Part shown: positions 55,350 through 64,000 of the stretch, piece by piece | Layout: each line of letters starts with the position of its first letter | Numbering within the stretch: the first letter of the stretch is position 1 | Source of the DNA: Marsupella aquatica | Taxonomy: Eukaryota; Marchantiophyta | Reading direction: 5' to 3' | Length of the DNA stretch: 64,000 bases | Assembly (NCBI GenBank): GCA_973895155.1 | Contig: OZ316891.1 | Location: forward strand, 434,001 to 498,000 | Position numbers and translations under genes: made by a program | The notes under the pieces: model-generated | Seen by the model: the letters and a program-made list of their open reading frames with translations, nothing else | Databases searched by the model: none | What the model was told of the DNA's origin: nothing

Positions 55350-58300
55350 ATGGCTCAAAATATCGTTGTCACGAAGAAGGACACTCTGGATGTAATCACA
55401 ATTCCCGTCCTCGAATCATCTGAATCAAAGCGTGTTTCAGAGGAATATTTGGAAGTGAGATTTGATGTCGCCAAGGAGTGTATTTTAGCAATCTCGTTAG
55501 TGTCGGTTTGTTTGGGGGAGACTCCAGTTTTCTACGATGTTGTTCATGGTCTAAGATATTGGACTCTAGAGGCTCAGAAAGAATATGAGGTTTTTGTTTT
55601 GAGAGATTCTGGGGCCTCCTATACTCGTCCTCCCACAGTGGCTGAACTCGATGTCATTGAACTCTCGGAAAGTTCTGGAGATGATAAGCAAGCGACAACT
55701 ACTCTCGGAGAGAAGATTCCAATTTACCCATCCGAGGTTAAAAAGGAGTCTAATGCGGATCGAGAAATGATTGTGCCTTTGACTGTGTACCGGCAGAGTG
55801 CAATGGATACAATCTTGAAATCCAAAGGTCATAGTGAATTGTCTCGGTTTATAAGGGGGAGTGATTTTGTTCATCACGTAGTGCCTAGTCTTCCCACATC
55901 TTACAATGGGAATGTGGTTTTTGAGTTACCCCCGGTAGACTGTGTGAACGCAAAAGGTGAACGTTTGAAAGATATGGATCGTGGTAAGGATTGTTATTAT
56001 TGGACTCGGATTGTGAAAACGTCTTCAAATGTTCTTCCAAAGAAAATGTGGGATTTCAGGAAAGTCCAATGTACGGGATCGTTGCAGTGTCGAAATAATG
56101 TCTGTCCGTGGTGGAAAGACAACAAGTTTCAAAATAATGAGATGTGGGCAAGAACCCCAAAACTTTCGGGCCCATTCCAAGTTGGGGAATTGATCTTCGA
56201 AGGTGGAGTTGTTTGTCACCATTGCTCCGAACCTCCGATGTGCGTTGAGGCCTGCCCTGCTCTAATGTTCTACATGTATCCATTTGCAAAAGTTGACGTT
56301 AAGTCTTTGGCCCACATGTCGCGACTAGCTGTTCATATGGGATTTCACAATCATCCCAGTCGATGGGTCTTTTCGAGGGAGGCAGAAAAGGTTGCAAAGT
56401 CTCATCTGGAGAAGGGATTCACTGCAAACCCCATGGCATCCCCAGCAGGGATTAAAAACTCTGCGACTGAGACACTGACAAATACATTTTGCGAGGCCTC
56501 TGTTGAAGAAATCTCTCTTGAAGAAGAGAAGGAAATCTGGGAGTCCCTGATGGTCATCGCATCTCCTCAGAAGTTTGCATCCGTGTTAAGGAGTGTCCGT
56601 CAAGATCAGAAGGGGAACTGGAATTTCTTGTGGGGATGCAAAAGTGTATCCGACTGCCTTTTCTTCATAGGTTCTTGCTCCCTGGTCAAGGCTGTCAGGA
56701 CGAGAGTGCTCATATCTTTAAAATGATCGTAAAAGGTGACAGTAGTGGTCTGGACCTGCTCCAAAGAATGAAACCTGGTGGGTCGTTAGAGGGTTCATGG
56801 GTAAGTTTTGACGTGATGCATCAAAGCATGGCAGATTGGCTTACTTTCAGTGCCCATGTATATGATCATCATTACCGGGCACTTTGCACCATATTCACTT
56901 GTGAGCTAAAGGCCGAAGATGCAAAATCTCTGGAGAGAGCCTGGCGTTTGATGTTAGAGGTTGCCGATGAAAATGGTTTACAGGATGTTACAATTCGGGG
57001 ATTCATGGCGGACAATGCTCAGGCTGGTTGGAATGCTGTTCGAAACGTGTTCTTTGACGGTGTACCCGACCCAGAGCGAGAAAGATCAGATGCCTTTCAT
57101 TTTTTCCAATCTTTTCATCGTCATTCCCGAGAAGGTGTAAAAGATGGAAAGCACGGAGAGCACAAGGAGATGTGGGATCGTCTTCGGAACGCGCCAACTT
57201 TCTTGAAAGCATATCAAATCTCTAGGGAAATCGATGACTGGTGGAGGTCTGGCAATTGTCACTCAGGCAAACTTCGGATGCTGCAAGGGTGGCTGTCTTG
57301 GTGGGTTGTCCGATGGAGACAATGGGGGAACTTCATAAGACTGGTGAGTTATACACTTCTCTAGGATGCATGTTCCCATTAATAGCGCTCGGCGCTAGTG
57401 AAGCATGTGTGAGATAGAAGGGTTCCTTATCTGCAATAGTAGCGCCGAGCGCTAATAATCCATTTGGACTATGAGTGATGTAAGGACTACCTTTATTCTG
57501 TGTTAAACGGTTCTTTACATGGAAATATCATCATCAGTTTATTAGCGTCTGGCGCTACTGTTATTTCCATTGTGTTGCCACTTTTGTGTGCAATTTCTTA
57601 CATGTACTAAACCCTTGCGTGCAACGTTTCAGAGCAAGAGTGCCAAAGAGGTTGGGATGATTCCTAATTGTACTGGTTTGGAATCTAGGCATGCTGGAAT
57701 AAAAGCATGGCAACAAAAAAAAGGTTGGTCTATTTGAAGGATGTAAAACGGACCAAAATAGAGCGGTTGCTCAAATTGCTGCTTATACTGCATACAAAAG
57801 GGGATTGAGCAGAGGAACTGGCCCAACTATTTTTGAGCTTGCCTTCAGATCGGCGGACCTGGCGGGGTCACCGCGTCTCTTTGAGGAAGCCACCAATCTC
57901 CTCCTGTCGAACGCTGCTGAGTTTGATTTGGAAAGAAGCGTTCCATTGAATGGTGATGTTGTAACTCGATCGGTGAAACAAAAAGGACATGCAACTGGGA
58001 ACGTCTCGGCAGAAGACTCGCACAGGCATGATACCATCCTTGTTACTTCACCAAATACAAAAGGTTTGAAAAGGAGAAACCTGCATTCCACTGATTTCGA
58101 GAAAATGCCTTCTACGCCTTCAGCCGGTGGAATTGATGCGGTCCATAATTTGTCAGAAAGCGATGCTTTTGAGGAAGTTGTGGTCATTGACACACCTCGC
58201 GTCGAGCAACAAGATCCTCTGTCCCACCAGTCACGCCTGCAAGACCTGTCGAGATTGCATATTGTCATTCAGTTTCCCCAATGGAAAGTGAAGTACCTCC

Positions 58301-59097
58301 CGGTGCCTGGCAGTTGTGTCGGACCTCAAAACGGGGTGCGGGTCCAGTGTGTAACGGAACCCTTGTTACGGGGAGGTAGTCGTGATGAATGTCAAAATCG
58401 AGTAAAGAAGGTTGGTCTTCCGAATCCAGATGGTGTTGTTGCAATTTCCGTGAGAGGATGTAGAATGTTCAGGGGGCAACCTTATAACGATCAGATATGG
58501 TTTTGCCCCAACAACCACTGTCACCGAAGCACAACAAGGAGAGGAATCTCCAACATTCCCAATGTTCCTTCACATCTCCCAATTGCCAGAGGGACCAATC
58601 TTTCTGGAGCAGAGATTCAATTTTTGAAAGAACAAGGACTTATTCTCTCCGAAGGCCGTGGAGATGAAATTGAAGCACCGTTGCCTTCTGCGTTACGGAT
58701 TGATGTCAATCTTTTCCCGGAGAGGATCAACCTAACTGACCCATTTGTGAGGTGCGCTTCAAGGAACGGGAAGAAATGCTTGCAAAGAGTGCATCTTACC
58801 CAAACACATTTGAAGAGAATTGAAGCCTCTGAAAAAGAAGTGATGAACGTCATTGGAGAGAGAGTGATCACGAGTGGAAATGCGTCGGGGAAACAGTTTT
58901 GTATCCGGACCCATGAACATGAGAGATCAGTCGCCTCTTATTGGGTTCAGATATGTTGTTTCCCATGTTGCTCTTGCGAGGATTTCTACCATCAACATAC
59001 TTATCGGAAGCCTTACATGCCTTGCAAACATGTGTATTGGGTGTTCAAGAATATCAACCTATTCATTAAAAGTGTATTTTCTTTTGTTCACAAATGA
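55350..59097 (+). pseudogene. MULE-like transposase with SWIM zinc finger (Y), frameshifted
   Basis: Mutator-like (MULE/FAR1/ZSWIM type) transposase. Exon 1 55350-57343, exon 2 57633-59097, intron CTG|GTGAGT to TTTCAG|AGC. N-terminal zinc-binding module with CTGSLQCRNNVC, CHHC and HMGFHNHP fits a WRKY-GCM1-type finger. DDE-core candidates: D in SFDVMHQSM, D in FMADNAQAGWNAV, with FHFFQSFHRH after it; PNCTGLESRH begins exon 2. SWIM finger CSC...CKH near 58975-59030. Breaks: a 1-nt shift near 56680 and one extra A in an A8 run (57715-57722). The last ~15 codons run into the X3 end, so the C-terminus is probably truncated. Confidence 0.75.
57344..57632 (+). repeat. Y transposase intron with three palindromes
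   Basis: 289-bp intron with TAGCGCTCGGCGCTA (57383-57397), TAGCGCCGAGCGCTA (57440-57454) and TAGCGTCTGGCGCTA (57543-57557). It lies on the opposite strand to the methyltransferase introns, yet has the same repeat. Confidence 0.85.
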
Positions 59098-59434
59098 GTC
59101 TTGAAATGTACACTTTCATGTCCCCAAATGTACACTTCAAGACACCCAAATGTACACTTTTGTGTCTCTAAATGTACACTTTATAGGCCAAATCACATTA
59201 ATATTATATTAATAAATAATACATATTATATTATTTAATAACTCACATAGAAATGGAGGATAAAAATTTATAAAGTTATTTCATCCCCATTTAAGGACCA
59301 GATATTCTGTGAACAAAATAACATCATTCCAAATAGATTATAAAATATCTTTATACAATTATCTGCAAATTTACATTGAATACGAACATGTTTCTAGTAC
59401 TATCCAAGGGGCTTAACACAAGTCAATTAAATAT

Positions 59435-60493
59435 CTAAACCAAGTGCTCCCTACAATGTGTATTTGAGCATGTGCCCCTGTCTCCTTTCCTATCTACCCT
59501 ATTGTCACGGTTGCAACTCACTTTATTTTCAGGGAGTTGAAATCTGGTGGTGTTGTTCCTAATGGCTATAATCTCCCGCAAAAAGTGTCTGGGATTTTCT
59601 CTATATGGACCTAAATAGTCCTTTCCTAAAAATGATTTAGCAAGTGAGTTGACAAGTGCATTGTCAAGTTCCACCTCAGGACGTAAACTACATATACGGT
59701 GCTTTACATTCCAAGGGATCTCATTACTGTTGAGGTCCAACACACTATGTGTAAACTGTGACTTCCAAATTTTTGCTGCAAATCTCTTGCTAAGTTGATC
59801 ATAAGTAATCTCATTTTTTGCCTTGTCTCTCTTCATGTGCAAAAGAGACCACTTTGGAGAGTTGAGAAGAAGATAGCATCGAATGTCACTTGCATGTGAT
59901 AGTTTCTCAAGACATGGCCAAAGAATTGCTAGAAGAAAATTATCTCCACGATTGGCATGCGTGTAGGGCACTGGAAATAATCCGGTCATGTCTGGGTTGG
60001 CAAATGCCTTAAGGGGGGAGTCATCCACAAGGAGGGTGTTGGTTTCATCATATAGATTTCCAAATGCATTCCATACCACCTGAAAATCCTTCAGTAGCAC
60101 ATTTGCCTTTCCGTTTGTAATGTCACGCCTTTGAATGCCTATGTCAAAGGCTTCCACCTGTGTGAATACAAACTTAAGTTTCAACCGCTCCTCAACAGTG
60201 AACATCATGTTCAGCATTTTCACTGTTCGTTCTACCCCAGCACAAGTCCAAATTGCAACGTCAAATCTGTCAAAAACCAACTTTAGAAACTCATGGAGCC
60301 CTGGTCGTTCTATATACATGCGACTAATACCATTTTTTCTATCCCAATGCACTCCACTTGAGGTGACAATATTCCTGGATGTGCCCTTGTTTTGGAATTC
60401 AATAGAATCCCAAAGTATTTTATTAAGGTCCAAAATCAGCAACTTCCGCTTGACGGGACCAGGTCTCGATTCTGCAAGTGCACCAAACACCAT
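59435..60493 (-). CDS. HAD/FCP1-like (NIF domain) phosphatase, X3 (352 aa)
   Basis: Intact copy. ATG at 60493 (MVFGALAES). Residues about 17-200 form the NIF/FCP1 domain: LLILDLNKIL (motif I), RPGLHEFLKLVFDRFDVAIW, FVFTQVEAFD, ANVLLKDFQVVW, TLLVDDSPLKAF and GLFPVPY. The usual DxDxT reads DLN, so the general acid/base Asp is Asn, as in some plant relatives; activity is uncertain. The C-terminal ~150 residues (KRDKAKNEITYDQLSKR, FLREIIAIRNNTTRF) match no family I know. Found next to the methyltransferase gene in all three X copies, 0.2 kb downstream on the same strand, so it is a stable part of the element. Confidence 0.85.
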   Translation of the reverse strand: MVFGALAESRPGPVKRKLLILDLNKILWDSIEFQNKGTSRNIVTSSGVHWDRKNGISRMYIERPGLHEFLKLVFDRFDVAIWTCAGVERTVKMLNMMFTVEERLKLKFVFTQVEAFDIGIQRRDITNGKANVLLKDFQVVWNAFGNLYDETNTLLVDDSPLKAFANPDMTGLFPVPYTHANRGDNFLLAILWPCLEKLSHASDIRCYLLLNSPKWSLLHMKRDKAKNEITYDQLSKRFAAKIWKSQFTHSVLDLNSNEIPWNVKHRICSLRPEVELDNALVNSLAKSFLGKDYLGPYRENPRHFLREIIAIRNNTTRFQLPENKVSCNRDNRVDRKGDRGTCSNTHCREHLV

Positions 60494-60710
60494 TCTCAGA
60501 GAAAAGACCAAAAGTGAACTTTGGATTAGGATTGTCTCAGTCCAAAAATACAACACAATGGCTGACAAAAACGAAAATTAACCTACATACCGTTTTTAGA
60601 AGCCTCACAATGTGTAGACGGATATGGAGACTTTAATTGGTGAGCCCATTCTGTGAGACCGAGAAGTATTTTAGATTGATATGAATAAATAGAAAGTCAA
60701 AGGCTGAATT

Positions 60711-63700
60711 TCATTCCGAAATAAGAGATCCGTATTCATCAATAATCATGTCAGCACCAAGCTCCTGTTGGATTTCAAAATTGACATCTGAAGTACTTTG
60801 TTCTACCCAATAAGGAGAAGTCCAAACAGGAGTTATGAACCCCAATTCTCCCCTCTTATACTCCTCCTTATTGAGAATTGAAGGAGCAGCTTCCAATGAT
60901 ATTTCTTGGCCTCGATTTGGCCCACTTTTCCACACGTAACATCGTGCGTCACGTTCCAATGACCTCCATCCAGTTGATCCAACTCTATTCCCTTTCTTTT
61001 TTGAGAACGGAAGGACAACAGGACTCCTCGAGTGTGAACGAACGAACACCAATTTGTCATCAGAAGCTGAAAAGAGTGTGTCAGGACAAGTTGAAGCACC
61101 TGCCTGGTTGTCAGCAGCCGTTGATGCATTTCCTCCTGGATTGATGGGAATGTCAGGCAATCCGCCGGCTTCCCCACGAGTCAATTCGTTAGTTTCAGCT
61201 TCATTTGAATCTCCAAGCCTCGTTGCGCCTTCGTTGATCAGATTGGTTGAAGAAAGATGATCAAACATATCAACCCTTGCTCCTTCCAGTTGCTCCATCT
61301 GTCCTCCCGGCGTTGTTGGATTGGGATCATCCTTGTCCAAGTTATCATCAACTTGAACTTCATGGGGCCCCGGAGGGATGTCATCTAAACCAGATGAACG
61401 GTTTGGTGCAAGTCCAATATCATCATCTACATCGTAAGGCTCACCTTGACCAACACGGTCATCCAAATTTTTGACATATGCCTCGTCTGATGCCTCTACG
61501 CCTTTAGCCACTTTGTCAGCAACATCTTCAGACTCAGAACCGTCGGATTCAACAGCGACAGCTACAGCCGCAATAGTGGTAGCCCATTGTCGAGAATTTT
61601 CAGCAAGTGATTCACAATGGGCTTTAAGTGAGGGAACTCTCTCGCAAAGGTAGGAAGCAAAAGCTTCCACAAAATGCCTCTCGGACTGAGAGTCACAATA
61701 AACAAAGCATTCCCTATCGCAAAAAAATGATGTCTTCATGACTTGGCCACCGGAGAAAAAATCTAGAACCAAATCTCCCGGTTCTGATAAGGATTCAATA
61801 ATCCTTCGGATCATCCGCGTGGGTTTGGCATGAGGATTAACCCATCCTCCGCGACTACCAACTGTCTCAAATCGAGGGGCCATATTCATAATCTTGACGG
61901 CCTCTTCCGGGTCCAAAACCACTTTTAGGTCGTCGTTTTGTGTCCCCTCATCTGATTCCTTAGCTTTCCCCTTTCCCTTGTCGATCTTGCATACTTCATA
62001 ATCAACATCCTTTGAAGTATACAAGAATTTTGGCTTTGGATAGTTGGGCTTGAAAACTTCATTCCAATTGACGTCTTCATCTCGAGAAATCCCTGCAAAG
62101 ATAACTTCTTCAATCCCTCCACCCCAACATGAGTCATGAGGGTGCGGTTGATCATCTCGTGAATAACTCCCATACTCAATGTGAATGGTCAAAGCTTTCT
62201 CTTGTCCCAATTTACGAAGGGCACCATGGACATTCAGTGCAAGTTGTCCAGGATGAACTGTTATCGTCACCACAATCGTGGGATTTTGTGGAAGCTCCAC
62301 AATGTATTCAAAGAGAACAAGAATCTCTGCTTCAGTCCACTGTTTTTGTGGAAGCCGGCTAAAATCAACAATGGCAAGAGGGCAGGTCGGAGGAGCTTCT
62401 TGCAATGACTCTGGATCAATGGTCTTCATGAGATTGTCGCTAAAAAATGTAACCCATGGTAGGGTCCGAGAACGTGATCCTCCGCCAAATCTCTGGCAGT
62501 ATATATCATCTAGGCGGAATACCAATGCCGTCGGCAAGATTGCGCTCTCCCGCGTATGATTTGGCTTTAAAAGGTTGGCAAGATAGACCTCGCCAACGGC
62601 TCTTCGACACCTGCTGAACTCTGAATCAATTGCTAGCGTAGGAAGAACCTCAACTACTTTCCCCCAATTAGTATTTGTCGGGAAATTCACCGCATCCTTG
62701 GTGCAATAGTAGTCTTCAATAAGGGACTTGAGTTTCCGCACGATCTTCACATCTTTGGCCAACTCCTCTATAGATGGCATGTCTGATTTATTAGAGGCAT
62801 CTTTCTTTAGCAATACCTTTCCTGACTTCACCCGCGTCAGTATTCTTGTGATGTCTCGTTGTGAGATCAACTCACCATCAAAACAACGAAACATGGCAAC
62901 AGTAATTGCTTTTTTAGACTTCTCATTTCCTTCTACACCAGCTCCATCGGGAAGTTTCCCATCCAACCACAATTGGCATACCAAACTCCATAAATCAAAA
63001 AGAGCATTGTCGGCAAACAGTAACCAGTAGACATTACGACAATCTTTCCTTCCCATGGTCATTCTTGCAAGAGCCAACCAATCCTACAATTGCAAAGGAA
63101 AGTCTGTTAGTTCTCCATAACTCAATTGTTTGAAAGCACTCAGGTGCGGACTGAGACCATCCCAGTCCAACACAGAAGTAGACAGTATCAGTGGAAATAT
63201 TATATTGAATGTGCATGATTTAGTTTGGACTAGGACCATCCCAATCCAAAACAAAACTAGACGGTATCAGTGGAGAAATATTCTACTGAATGTGCATGAA
63301 TCCATTTGGACTGGGACCATCCCAGTCCAACACAAAACTAGACAATATCAGTGGAAATAGTCTATTGAATGTGCATGAATCCATTTGGACTGGGACCATC
63401 CCAGTCCAACACAAAACTAGACGATATCAGTGGAAATATTCTACTGAATGTGAATGTATCCATTTGGACTCGGACCATCTCAATCCAAAGCAAACTTGAA
63501 GCTTTGTGGTCAAAGACTACCATCTCAATTGTAATCACACATGGAGAGTCTACGGTATTGTACCAATCAAGCAGTAACACTTCATACCTGAAATTTTTGA
63601 TTGTCTTGAGCGTTTGTTTTGTTGTCCCCATGTTTTGGCCGGCTAGGTTTTCCACATTCCACAAATTGCCGCCTAGCATGAACGACTGTATCTTTGAAGC

Positions 63701-64000
63701 ATGACTGAAACACCATCGTGCTATTGATAGCATTAGATCGCATTGAATGCTCAACTAATATTGATGATGGTGTTCGATGAGATAATATTCTTGACTTTCG
63801 AAATTCCAGCTTTTTTGCCAATGCTGTTAGCTTGGCATCCTTGTTTGCCCATTCTCGAATCCATCTGGCTGCTCTGGCTGAATGTTGACCGCTAATGGCA
63901 AGGAATTGAACCTCCCCCTTTTTCACGGCTGCTACAAAGTCCCTCCTATCTGATTCCGTGTTGTCATATTGCATTAGGTTTCTATGTTTTGTAGTGTAAG
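60711..64000 (-). CDS. ParB-like / DNA methyltransferase-like protein, X3 (5' part off window)
   Basis: Exon from the right edge to 63588 with the ParB-like motif FLAISGQHSARAARW, intron 63084-63587 (TTTCAG|GTATGA to TTGTAG|GAT), then exon 63083-60711 of 790 codons. The second exon has an unknown domain (NVYWLLFADNALFDLWSL), AIVDFSRLPQKQW in the motif IV position, WGGGIEEVIFAGI, NPHAKPTRM and DLVLDFFSGGQ (motif I), then a ~270-residue acidic, Ser-poor tail. ParB-like plus methyltransferase in one protein is known in phages and bacterial genomic islands; a eukaryotic intron-containing version in a repeat element is unusual. Motif IV lacks the DPPY form, so methylation activity is doubtful. Confidence 0.8.
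63140..63490 (-). repeat. X3 intron palindrome array (five ~80-bp units)
   Basis: Same array as in X1 intron 2, read on the minus strand: GGACTGGGACCATCCCAGTCC-type palindromes (allowing for the altered loop) roughly every 80 bp, with conserved TTCTACTGAATGTGCATGAA spacers. Small ORFs can be read through it on both strands but these are artefacts of the repeat. Confidence 0.82.

Larger units (their letters stand above)
48479..59052. mobile_element. Region Y: second methyltransferase/transposase element (ends unresolved)
   Basis: Block between the broken end of X2 and the left end of X3. Contains a ParB-like/methyltransferase gene (minus), a Ser-rich ORF (minus) and a MULE/SWIM transposase (plus), and 17 copies of a TAGCGCC...GGCGCTA palindrome found nowhere else in the window. 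No terminal inverted repeats or target duplication could be recognised, so its boundaries are those of its neighbours. The gene set and repeat set make it probable that it is, or derives from, one mobile element. Confidence 0.55.
59053..64000 (-). mobile_element. Element X, copy X3 (runs off right edge)
   Basis: Best preserved copy of X. Left end with ATCAACCTATTCATTAAAAG then AAATGTACACTT repeats of 22-bp period (59104-59185) and an AT-rich tract, then the HAD gene and the ParB-like/methyltransferase gene. Both genes are free of stops in the window. Inserted at or next to the end of the Y transposase frame. Confidence 0.78.

Noticed and set aside
48479-57557. CRISPR-like array from regularly recurring palindromes
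   Set aside because: Spacing is irregular, there are no uniform spacers or cas genes, and the DNA is eukaryotic with introns.
8267-64000. Bacterial or phage origin of the window because of ParB and methyltransferase domains
   Set aside because: GT-AG introns, Gypsy and CACTA elements with proper target duplications and a MULE transposase place it in a eukaryotic genome; contamination would not share X copies across nested insertions.

Overview
The window is nuclear DNA from a eukaryote, most likely a streptophyte (land plant or charophyte alga). This rests on GT-AG introns, Ty3/Gypsy retrotransposons of Tat/Athila-like type, a CACTA transposon with a 3-bp target duplication, a Mutator-like (MULE/SWIM) transposase, and a mutation pattern (C to T in CG and CHG contexts) expected from plant-type cytosine methylation. 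The species cannot be fixed from sequence alone. Almost all of the 64 kb is transposable-element sequence, nested several layers deep.

Layout. (1) 1-8224: right part of a minus-strand Gypsy element (start of pol, gag-protease, PBS, and a 4.66-kb 5' LTR that itself contains a 1,121-codon ORF). (2) 8267-9642: 3' exons of a DNA-methyltransferase-like gene (family Z), minus strand. (3) 10708-17367: element X1, plus strand, with a three-exon ParB-like/methyltransferase gene and a HAD/FCP1-like phosphatase gene; both are broken. (4) 17368-18594, 34149-35855 and 37539-38211: an old LTR of the same Gypsy family, split by a complete 15.55-kb Gypsy element (18595-34148, 5-bp target duplication CCGAG) and by a 1.68-kb CACTA element (35856-37538, target duplication TTT). 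(5) 38212-40690: a decayed pol fragment in the opposite orientation, then a 0.4-kb LTR fragment. (6) 41088-48478: X2, a minus-strand copy of X broken by two 1.9-kb solo-LTR-like insertions. (7) 48479-59052: region Y, with a second ParB-like/methyltransferase gene (minus), a small Ser-rich ORF (minus) and a MULE-like transposase with a SWIM finger (plus). (8) 59053-64000: X3, minus strand, whose HAD and methyltransferase genes are uninterrupted as far as visible.

Most unusual system. Three related but diverged gene families (X, Y, Z) encode a methyltransferase-like protein. In X and Y it is preceded by a ParB-like domain; in X it is followed by a HAD phosphatase-like gene. Each family carries its own set of short palindromes, nearly all in introns and intergenic DNA. 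Y has 17 copies of TAGCGCCNGGCGCTA-type sites, at least one in every intron I could define. Z has two TAGCGANNTCGCTA sites in one intron. X has arrays built on GGACT...AGTCC arms. A ParB-like protein next to clustered palindromes suggests cognate binding sites, though the sites might instead be splicing or insertion features. The link is inference; the palindromes and their positions are read directly.

The Gypsy family is also unusual. Its third ORF (coiled coil, nuclear-localisation-like tail) lies inside U3 of the LTR, downstream of pol and the polypurine tract, in the same sense as gag-pol.
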